Part shown: piece after piece, positions 6,901 through 11,752 of the stretch | Numbering within the stretch: the stretch's first letter is position 1 | Layout: each line of letters begins with the position of its first letter | NCBI GenBank assembly: GCA_001275005.1 | Contig: JWZX01001806.1 | Coordinates: 1 to 11,752 of the forward strand | Source: Chrysochromulina tobinii | Taxonomy: Eukaryota; Haptophyta; Prymnesiales; Chrysochromulinaceae | Direction of reading: 5' to 3' | Length of the DNA: 11,752 nt | Translations under genes and position numbers: made by a program | The notes under the pieces: generated by a model | The model's database searches: none | Told to the model about the DNA's origin: nothing | Seen by the model: the letters and a program-made list of their open reading frames with translations, nothing else

Positions 6901-9900
6901 GCCCGCCAGCGCACTCGCCCGCGCTTTTTCGAGCTCGGCCCTGAGCTTCTTCACCTCGTCGAACAAGGACGCCGCCTCCTCGGTCTTCTTGAGCAGCTTC
7001 TCCTCCGTGGTCATGAAACGGTTCTTGCGCAGCTCGAGCTCCCAGTCGCGCCGCCAGTGAGTATACGAGCTGATGAGCTTGGGCTTTGTCAGGCGCGACG
7101 CCGCCTTCTTGAGTAGGTTACGCTTGTGCACCTTTTCTTCCCAAAGCGCGTGCCAGCCCGACCAGCCGCGAGCCAGGCCCTGATTCATCAGGCGCTTCAC
7201 GCCCATTTCGCCGAGGTGGGCAACGCGCTTCTCGCGCTCGCGCTCAAGCTCCTCTTCAGCGAGTCGCTTCAGCTCCGCCTCTTGACCACGTCCGGCCAGC
7301 ATAAGTTCGCGCGCTTCCTTGAGCTCCTTCTGGAGCTGTGCATTTTGCTCGCGCAGGTTCTTAGCCTGCTTCATCTCGAGTGCTAGCCGCTCCTCACTCG
7401 ACATCTTCGACAACCTCAACTCCTCCGCCCGTGATGTCGCCAGCTCCACATCCCAGTCCTTCATCCAGTGCTGATAAGCTGCAGAGAGCTTGGGCTTCGT
7501 CAGCCGCAAGGCTGCGTGCTTCAGCATCCGTTGTTTGCGCAGCTTCGTTGAATACATGTCGAACCAGGCAGACCAGGCTCTCGCAATGCCCTGCTTGAGA
7601 ATGCGTCGAAGTCCTTGCTGACCAAGATGCTCAATGCGTTTGGCGCGTTCGGCCTCCATCTTCTCCTCCATCCGGCGCTTAAGCTCCTCCTCCTGGCCCC
7701 TGCCCGATATCATCGCCTCGCGGGCACACTCGAGCTCCTTGCGAAGCTGGTTGACCTCAGAGAGCAGCTTCTCCTTCTCCTGGCTCTCGACAAGTAGCTT
7801 ATGCTCAGTCGACATTGTCATCTTCTTGCGCTGCTCGATCTCCCAGTCGTGACGCCACTGCTGATAAGAGGCGATCAGCTTTGGCTTCACCAGGCGCGCG
7901 CTAGCCTTCTTGAGCAGGTTGCGCTGACGAATCCTTTCAGACCACATCGCATGCCACGCCGTCCAGCCGAGCGCAAGCTTTTGGTTCATAAGGCGTTTGA
8001 GGCCTTGCGTGCCGAGTGCTTCGACCCGCTTTGCCTTCTCTGCCTCGAGCCGCTCCTCTGCCAGCCGCTTGAGCTCTGCCTCCATGCCTCTGCCAGCGAG
8101 CATGGTATCGCGCGCCTCCTTGAGCTCCTTGGTCAGTTTGTCAACCTGGGCATAAAGCGCTTCCTTCTCTTGCTGCGCCTCTGCCTTGTCGAGAGCCAAG
8201 CGCTCGGTAATCGACATGGTCTTTCGGGCAGCCCTGACGGCATTCCAGTCCTTCATCCAGTGCATGTAGGCCTGAATGAGCCATGGCTTCGTGAGGCGCG
8301 CGCTGGCTTTCTTGAGCAGATTGCGCTGGCGCTTCTTCTCGGTCCACATGTCGTGCCAACCCAACCAGCCTAGGGCGAGCTTGTGATTCATCAACCTCTT
8401 GACGCCGAGCTGGCTCAGATGCTGCACACGCTTCTCACGCTCCGCCTCGAGCTTCTGCTCCAGCAGATTCGACAAGCCGCCGGCGCCGTAAAGTAGCTCG
8501 TTTGCAGCTTTGAGGTCGGCCTGTAGCTTGTCGATAGTCCGCTGCATCTCAAGTTTGCTCTGCGCCTCGAGAGCCACGCGCTCCTCCCGGGTCATGAGCT
8601 CTTCCTTCTGCATCTCGACCTCCCAGCTCTTGCGCCAGTGCTGATAAGAGGCGATGAGCTTTGGCTTCAGCAGGCGTGCGCCAGCCTTCTTAAGCAAATT
8701 GCGCTGACGCACCTTCTCCGACCACATCTCGTGCCAGGCGGCCCAGCCCATTGCAAGCGCCTTGTTCATGATTCGCTTGAGTCCCTGTTGGCCGAGCGCT
8801 TCGACACGCTTCTCCTTCTCGCGCTCCAGCTGCTCTTGCATGCGACGCTCGAGCTCAGCCTCCTGGCCGCGGCCAGCAATCATCGCATTGCGAGCCTCTT
8901 GCAACTCCTTGCGCAACTTAGCCATGCCTACCTCGAGCTGATGGATCTCCTTCTCACGCTGAACCAGCTTCTGTTCGGTCGTCACGAAGCCCTGCTGCAG
9001 CACCTCGACCTCCCAGCTTCGCCGCCAGTGCGAGTACGATGAGATGAGCTTGGGCTTTGTCAGGCGCGCTGCAGCCTTCTTGAGCAAGTTGCGCTGGTTT
9101 ACCTTATCCTTCCACATATCGTGCCAGCCCGACCAGCCTAGGGCGAGCTTCTGGTTCAAAAGGCGCTTCATTCCCACCTGACCGAGGTGCTCAACGCGCC
9201 TCTGCCTCTCGCGCTCGAGTTCCTCCTCCATTTGCCGCTTGCGCTCAACCTCATGGCCGATGCCTGCAGCCATATCCGAGCGCGCCTGCTTGAGCTCCTG
9301 ACGCAGCCTAGCGAGCTCCTCCTCGGCGTTCTTGCGCTCGGAGATTTCCAAGGCGAGCCGCTGCGACTCAGACAAGGCGGCGAGCTTGGCCTCCTCAAGT
9401 CTACGAGCGGAGAACTCCGCATCCCAATCACGCATCCAGTGCTGGTATGCTGCGATAAGCTTGGGCTTGGTCAGCCGTGCAGCCGCCTTCTTGAGCAGGT
9501 TGCGTTGCTTGACACTGTCCGACCACATGTCGTACCACGCGCTCCAGCCGAGTGCAAGCTTCTGGTTCATCAAGCGCTTGATGCCAAGCTGCCCGAGGTG
9601 CTCGACACGCGCTGCCCTCTCACGCTCGAGCTCCTCCTCCAGCTGACGCTGTAATTCGGCCTCTTGAGCTCTACCGCTGAGCGCCGCCTTGCGTAAAGCC
9701 TCGAGCTCCGTGCGGACCAGCTTAAGCTCGGTCGAGAGCTGCTCGTTCTCGTTCGTGGCAGCCAAGAGCTTCTGCTCCGTAGACATGAACACTGAATTGA
9801 GCGCCTCGATCTCCCAGTCGCGCCGCCAGAGCTTATATGCATTGACGAGCTTGGGCTTTGTGAGGCGGGCACCAGCTTGCTTAAGCAGGTTGCGCTTACG

Positions 9901-11752
9901 CACCTTATCAGACCACATCGCATGCCACGCCGTCCAGCCGAGCGCAAGCTTTTGATTCATGAGGCGTTTGAGCCCTTGCGTGCCGAGTGCTTCGACCCGT
10001 TTTGCTTTCTCTGCCTCGAGCTGCTCCTCTGCCAGCCGCTTGAGCTCTGCCGCCTGACCTTCACCAGACAGCATGGCTGCGCGCGCGGCGGCGAATTCGT
10101 CGCGAAGCTTGACCAGCTCCGCCTCTAACTTTGCCGCCTTGTCGCGCTCCGTCGTGTACTTTTGCTCCATCGTCATCGCGCCGAGCGCTTGCATCTCGTG
10201 AGTCCAGTCTTTAATCCAGTGAGTGTAGGCTTGAATGAGCCGCGGCTTCGTCAGGCGTGCGCCCGCCTGCATGAGCAGGTTCTTCTTGCGCCTTTTCTCT
10301 GACCATTTGCCATGCCACGCCGTCCAGCCGAGCGCAATCTTTTGATTCATCAGGCGTTTAATGCCCAGCTGGCCTAGGTGGGCAACGCGCTTCTCGCGCT
10401 CGCGCTCAAGCTCCTCCTCGGCCTGACGCTGGAGCTCGGCTTGCAAGCCGCGGCCAGCCATCATCGCCTCGCGCGCCTCCTTGAGCTCTCGTGAGAGCTT
10501 GTCCACCTGCGTCTGCAGGCTCTCCAGCAAGTGCGCCTTCTCTTCAGCCTCCTTGGCGCGACGCTCCTCGGTCATCATGTTGTAGCGGGCAGATTCTTCT
10601 GTCTCCCAGTCGCGGCGCCATTGCGAGTACGAGGCGATCAGCTTCGGTTTGGTGAGGCGCGCTCCTGCTTGCTTGAGCAGGTTACGCTTACGCACCGTAT
10701 CGGACCACATGCCATGCCACGCCGACCAGCCCATGGCGAGCTTCTGGTTCATGAGGCGCTTGATGCCCATCTCGCCCAGATGAGCCACTCGAGCCTCCTT
10801 TTGCCGTTCCAGCTCTTCCTCGTGTCGACGGCGCAGCTCGGCCTCTGTGCTTTTGCCCTGGAGCGCCAGCTCGCGCATAGAGTCGAGCTCGTGTCGCAGC
10901 TCCTTGACCTCCGCAAGGAGGTTCCGCTCGGCCTCCTGTGCAGCAAGGAGCTTCTGCTCCGTCGTCATGGTCGCGGCCTGATTCGTCGAGATTTCCCAGT
11001 CGCGGCGCCAAAGTGCATACGATTGGATCAACTTCGGCTTCGTGAGCCGTGCGCCGGCCTTCTTGAGCAGGTTGCGCTGATGCGTCGCCTCGGACCACAT
11101 GGTGTGCCAAGCGGCCCAGCCCATCGAAAGCTTCTGGTTCATGAGGCGCTTGATGCCCATCTGACCAAGGTGTTCGACTCGCGCCTCACGCTCCTTCTCG
11201 AGCTGCTCTTCCATCTTCTTACGCTGCTCGTACTCGAGGCCAAGGCCCTTAGCCATGGCGTCGCGCGCCTCGACGAGCTCCTTCCGGACTTTATCGTATT
11301 TGGACTCGAGCGCCGCAAACTCCGCAGCACGGCGATCGCGCTCCGCCGCAGCCTTCTGCTCGGCAGTCATCATGCGCTCCGCTTTGAGCTCGCGCTTCCA
11401 GTCCATGAGCCAGTGCGAGTAGGCGTGCATCAGTTTCGGCTTTGTGATCCGCATTCCCGCCTTCTTGAGCAGATTGCGTTTCCGGATATTGTTGGACCAC
11501 AGGCCATGCCACGCAGCCCAGCCACGAGCAAGGCCCTGATTCATGAGGCGCTTGAGACCCATGTTGCCAAGATGAGCCACTCGCGCATCTTTTTCGCGCT
11601 CGAGCTCCTCCTCGTACTTCCGTTTGAGCTCCTTCTCCATGGCATTGCCCGCAATTGCGGCCGCCCGAAGCCTCTCGACCTCTCGCCGAAGCTCTGCATT
11701 CTCTTTCTCAAGCTGCTCACGCGTCTTTATCTCCATCAGGAGCTTCTGCTCG
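3928..11752 (-). CDS. Giant Sfi1-like repeat, coiled-coil and EF-hand protein (5'-partial)
   Basis: The frame stays open for at least 2607 codons from the right edge to a TGA at 3928-3930. The first in-window ATG (11734-11736) is not the true start: the codons before it read EQKLL, the motif found at the same place in other repeat units. Residues below are numbered from that ATG. Order: 15 tandem units (about 33-1971), continuous coiled coil (about 1972-2240), EF-hands 1-2 (loops 2267-2278, 2303-2314), Pro/Ser-rich then Lys/Glu-rich linker (about 2322-2385), EF-hands 3-6 (loops 2432-2443, 2469-2480, 2505-2516, 2541-2552), and an Ala then Lys/Pro-rich tail. Each unit carries two L-x3-aromatic-x2-W motifs 33 residues apart, matching Sfi1 centrin-binding repeats. 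Sfi1 scaffolds centrin at spindle pole bodies and centrosomes, and related proteins build Ca2+-contractile fibres. A role as a Ca2+-sensitive cytoskeletal filament is my inference. No signal peptide, membrane segment or enzyme domain is seen. No intron is apparent over 7.8 kb. Confidence 0.9.
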   Translation of the reverse strand, partial: EQKLLMEIKTREQLEKENAELRREVERLRAAAIAGNAMEKELKRKYEEELEREKDARVAHLGNMGLKRLMNQGLARGWAAWHGLWSNNIRKRNLLKKAGMRITKPKLMHAYSHWLMDWKRELKAERMMTAEQKAAAERDRRAAEFAALESKYDKVRKELVEARDAMAKGLGLEYEQRKKMEEQLEKEREARVEHLGQMGIKRLMNQKLSMGWAAWHTMWSEATHQRNLLKKAGARLTKPKLIQSYALWRRDWEISTNQAATMTTEQKLLAAQEAERNLLAEVKELRHELDSMRELALQGKSTEAELRRRHEEELERQKEARVAHLGEMGIKRLMNQKLAMGWSAWHGMWSDTVRKRNLLKQAGARLTKPKLIASYSQWRRDWETEESARYNMMTEERRAKEAEEKAHLLESLQTQVDKLSRELKEAREAMMAGRGLQAELQRQAEEELEREREKRVAHLGQLGIKRLMNQKIALGWTAWHGKWSEKRRKKNLLMQAGARLTKPRLIQAYTHWIKDWTHEMQALGAMTMEQKYTTERDKAAKLEAELVKLRDEFAAARAAMLSGEGQAAELKRLAEEQLEAEKAKRVEALGTQGLKRLMNQKLALGWTAWHAMWSDKVRKRNLLKQAGARLTKPKLVNAYKLWRRDWEIEALNSVFMSTEQKLLAATNENEQLSTELKLVRTELEALRKAALSGRAQEAELQRQLEEELERERAARVEHLGQLGIKRLMNQKLALGWSAWYDMWSDSVKQRNLLKKAAARLTKPKLIAAYQHWMRDWDAEFSARRLEEAKLAALSESQRLALEISERKNAEEELARLRQELKQARSDMAAGIGHEVERKRQMEEELERERQRRVEHLGQVGMKRLLNQKLALGWSGWHDMWKDKVNQRNLLKKAAARLTKPKLISSYSHWRRSWEVEVLQQGFVTTEQKLVQREKEIHQLEVGMAKLRKELQEARNAMIAGRGQEAELERRMQEQLEREKEKRVEALGQQGLKRIMNKALAMGWAAWHEMWSEKVRQRNLLKKAGARLLKPKLIASYQHWRKSWEVEMQKEELMTREERVALEAQSKLEMQRTIDKLQADLKAANELLYGAGGLSNLLEQKLEAEREKRVQHLSQLGVKRLMNHKLALGWLGWHDMWTEKKRQRNLLKKASARLTKPWLIQAYMHWMKDWNAVRAARKTMSITERLALDKAEAQQEKEALYAQVDKLTKELKEARDTMLAGRGMEAELKRLAEERLEAEKAKRVEALGTQGLKRLMNQKLALGWTAWHAMWSERIRQRNLLKKASARLVKPKLIASYQQWRHDWEIEQRKKMTMSTEHKLLVESQEKEKLLSEVNQLRKELECAREAMISGRGQEEELKRRMEEKMEAERAKRIEHLGQQGLRRILKQGIARAWSAWFDMYSTKLRKQRMLKHAALRLTKPKLSAAYQHWMKDWDVELATSRAEELRLSKMSSEERLALEMKQAKNLREQNAQLQKELKEARELMLAGRGQEAELKRLAEEELEREREKRVAHLGEMGVKRLMNQGLARGWSGWHALWEEKVHKRNLLKKAASRLTKPKLISSYTHWRRDWELELRKNRFMTTEEKLLKKTEEAASLFDEVKKLRAELEKARASALAGRGEEAELKRLAEEELEREREKRVAHLGEMGVKRLMNQGLARGWSGWHALWEEKVRQRSLLKKAASRLLRPKQSAAYAHWRRSWSIAEAAKKTREVALTSMSLKERIEYETAMRLKVEGNLAKALIELREMREAALAGTALEQELRKQFEEKLHAEKEERVMALQQVGIKRLINRDVARGWSTWHHRWQMYSNRKKMLLSSLARLMKPRLVKCFAHWMHDWDLTMLAKSAKSSQAALSGEGARAKAEKDATQAKLGMELEKLRKELADAREAMLAGRGMEAEQLRSIQEQLEAEREKRVAHLGEMGVKRLMNRKLALGWTAWQAMWSENVRQRNLLKKASARLVKPKLVATYQQWRHDWERESVERRRKLMMSESERRQEELKARLEELESDYSARLSRETERRQAVEEELKRRKVDFEEQLALTHVALVEARRAATDAINRAAVERASADAGKRATAEAAEAERARMLESAKRENAEQDLRRFQQDTDEELALQHVALIEARKAATDALSRLSLEQAQAQAARRQVAGMEEELKKAISQERAAQAEVGQMQNLLQEHQMASEEKLNRLLEEHRTHLTKEIVRLSEDYERQLAELRLQIVRASAVTESMNSARREMSPMKVRSLLVFDPSKNLWQTLVNEIKEKGLRLAALFSELDENSDGYVTREEWIKGFLKMGPSFPRDVLSAGFDQCDRDKSDSIDYQELEKWVKEFKPNSPTVSNPSESQPSPAPTSVPAPPAPSPNTGEPNKKKKLTKEEEKKEAEAKKKSMKQVALLTAMASQMGIRPEKQWYDDAVTANTVGDGHEDFQAMMIERANSFGHADLNNDGKLDFEEFKDLVKYRETTVYTEKQLREKFDEMDEDGSGEVTLPEFIYYSLKDSLRRSKGRAIDLFRIWDEDESGYIDKNEFGKALVALGFVANREDLNAVFDMLDEDGSGQIDYNELNKALKKGAGSAAAAAKKERPRSASPQDEKAPVKKTDQPGPAKKKNDKKP
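4081..4443 (-). other. EF-hand quartet, calmodulin/centrin-like (EF3-EF6)
   Basis: Four 12-residue Ca2+ loops lie at 4408-4443 (DLNNDGKLDFEE), 4297-4332 (DEDGSGEVTLPE), 4189-4224 (DEDESGYIDKNE) and 4081-4116 (DEDGSGQIDYNE). All have Asp at position 1, Gly at 6, a hydrophobic residue at 8 and Glu at 12, so all should bind Ca2+. Loop starts are 37, 36 and 36 residues apart, the regular spacing of a four-EF calmodulin or centrin module. Confidence 0.92.
4480..4780 (-). other. Pro-rich and Lys/Glu-rich linker between EF-hand modules
   Basis: After EF2 comes a Pro/Ser/Ala-rich, probably disordered segment of about 35 residues, then a highly charged Lys/Glu stretch (KKKK, EEEKKEAEAKKK) that is likely helical. 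It then leads to a hydrophobic helix before EF3. The linker separates the EF-hand pair from the quartet and probably makes them flexibly tethered domains. Confidence 0.75.
4795..4938 (-). other. EF-hand pair (EF1-EF2)
   Basis: EF1 loop at 4903-4938 (DENSDGYVTREE) is canonical. EF2 loop at 4795-4830 (DRDKSDSIDYQE) keeps Asp at 1 and 3, Ile at 8 and Glu at 12, but has Asp instead of the usual Gly at position 6. Loop starts are 36 residues apart, the normal spacing of a paired EF-hand lobe. EF2 may bind Ca2+ with altered geometry. Confidence 0.88.
5020..5823 (-). other. Continuous coiled-coil segment with 70-residue internal duplication
   Basis: Residues about 1972-2240 are Glu, Lys, Arg, Ala and Leu-rich with few Pro or Gly, as in a long coiled coil. 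The Trp motifs of the array are absent. Two related stretches, ALTHVALVEARRAATDAI (within 2030-2053; 5578-5649) and ALQHVALIEARKAATDAL (within 2100-2123; 5368-5439), are exactly 70 residues apart, equal to ten heptads. It probably serves as a rod that spaces or dimerises the repeat array and the EF-hands. Confidence 0.8.
6738..6891 (-). repeat. Near-identical DNA copy, unit 13 (partner 7128-7281)
   Basis: These 154 bp match 7128-7281 with two mismatches (6835/7225 and 6865/7255), an offset of exactly 390 bp. They encode the same segment of units 13 and 12, including MGVKRLMNQGLARGWSGWH. Both differences are at third codon positions and silent. This is much closer than the protein-level similarity between most units. 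Confidence 0.9.
7128..7281 (-). repeat. Near-identical DNA copy, unit 12 (partner 6738-6891)
   Basis: Partner of the unit 13 copy, in the adjacent unit. Identity stops sharply on the RNLLKK side, where unit 12 reads VHKRNLL and unit 13 VRQRSLL, and in the linker on the other side. Confidence 0.9.
7937..8080 (-). repeat. High-identity DNA copy, unit 10 (partner 9908-10051)
   Basis: These 144 bp match 9908-10051 with six mismatches by hand count, at an offset of 1971 bp (657 codons, five units). The shared protein includes KAKRVEALGTQGLKRLMN and GWTAWHAMW. Confidence 0.88.
9908..10051 (-). repeat. High-identity DNA copy, unit 5 (partner 7937-8080)
   Basis: Partner of the unit 10 copy. Units 5 and 10 also share the downstream MSTEQKLL/MSTEHKLL motif and the same 130-residue period, as expected if both descend from one duplicated block. 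Confidence 0.88.

Larger units (their letters stand above)
5824..11640 (-). repeat. Array of 15 tandem ~130-residue Sfi1-like units
   Basis: In-frame protein repeats at about 390-bp intervals. The Trp codon of the GWxAW motif has its high-coordinate base at 11511, 11109, 10719, 10317, 9927, 9537, 9126, 8736, 8358, 7956, 7566, 7155, 6765, 6354 and 5940 (units 1-15). Periods are 134, 130, 134, 130, 130, 137, 130, 126, 134, 130, 137, 130, 137 and 138 residues. A typical unit reads: acidic/basic helix (EAELKR, EEELEREREKRV), then LGxxGxKRLMNQKLALGW, AWHxMW, RNLLKKAxARLTKPKL, SYxHWRRDWE, MTTEQKLL, a charged heptad-rich stretch, and a closing AGRG. Typical units have five conserved Trps. Units 11 and 14 are the most diverged: unit 11 has AWSAWFDMYS, and unit 14 lacks the RNLLKK block. 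The array continues past the right edge. Confidence 0.93.

Noticed and set aside
5171-10128. Many long plus-strand open frames across the giant gene, including one of 304 codons at 5416-6330
   Set aside because: They lie antisense to the repeat array and translate to Leu/Arg/Ala-rich repeats that mirror it. GC-rich codon bias on the sense strand removes antisense stops. No independent domain is visible.
5824-11640. Regular repeats as a CRISPR array or satellite DNA
   Set aside because: The period is about 390 bp, variation preserves the reading frame, and conservation is at protein level.
11734-11736. ATG as the start of the giant protein
   Set aside because: The reading frame is open upstream and the preceding codons encode EQKLL, a repeat-unit motif, so this is an internal Met.

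Overview
The window looks like nuclear DNA from a GC-rich, intron-poor unicellular eukaryote, probably an alga or related protist. This rests on a very long uninterrupted reading frame for a cytoskeletal protein with calmodulin/centrin-type EF-hands, and on long non-coding spacers without operon structure. The lineage cannot be fixed from the sequence alone. Both recognisable genes lie on the minus strand.

Layout, low to high coordinates. Positions 1-2096 hold no gene I can name. There is one weak, possibly frameshifted coding fragment at about 325-823, some small inverted repeats, and a run-rich stretch at 1775-1896 with a G-quadruplex motif on the minus strand. Positions 2097-2819 encode a compact, intronless TrmB-family tRNA (guanine-N7) methyltransferase of bacterial type. 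Positions 2820-3927 are non-coding and include the trmB upstream region, with a perfect 24-bp palindrome. From 3928 to beyond the right edge lies one giant gene with at least 2607 codons in view. Its true start is outside the window.

The giant protein is the main interest. From N to C terminus it has at least 15 tandem units of 126-138 residues, a long coiled coil, two EF-hands, a Pro-rich then Lys/Glu-rich linker, four more EF-hands, and a basic tail. Each unit carries two Leu-x3-aromatic-x2-Trp motifs with the final Trps about 33 residues apart. That is the spacing and pattern expected of Sfi1-type centrin-binding repeats. The rest of each unit is charged coiled-coil helix. The protein therefore appears to join a long array of candidate centrin/calmodulin-binding sites to its own EF-hands in one chain. 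My inference is a Ca2+-responsive filament or contractile fibre protein of the centrosome/basal-body type.

The array shows layered evolution. Units 12 and 13 are almost identical in DNA. Units 4-7 resemble units 9-12 in order, which suggests a five-unit block duplication. Unit lengths change in steps of about one helical turn. The methyltransferase and the giant protein have no evident functional link; they are simply neighbours on one strand.
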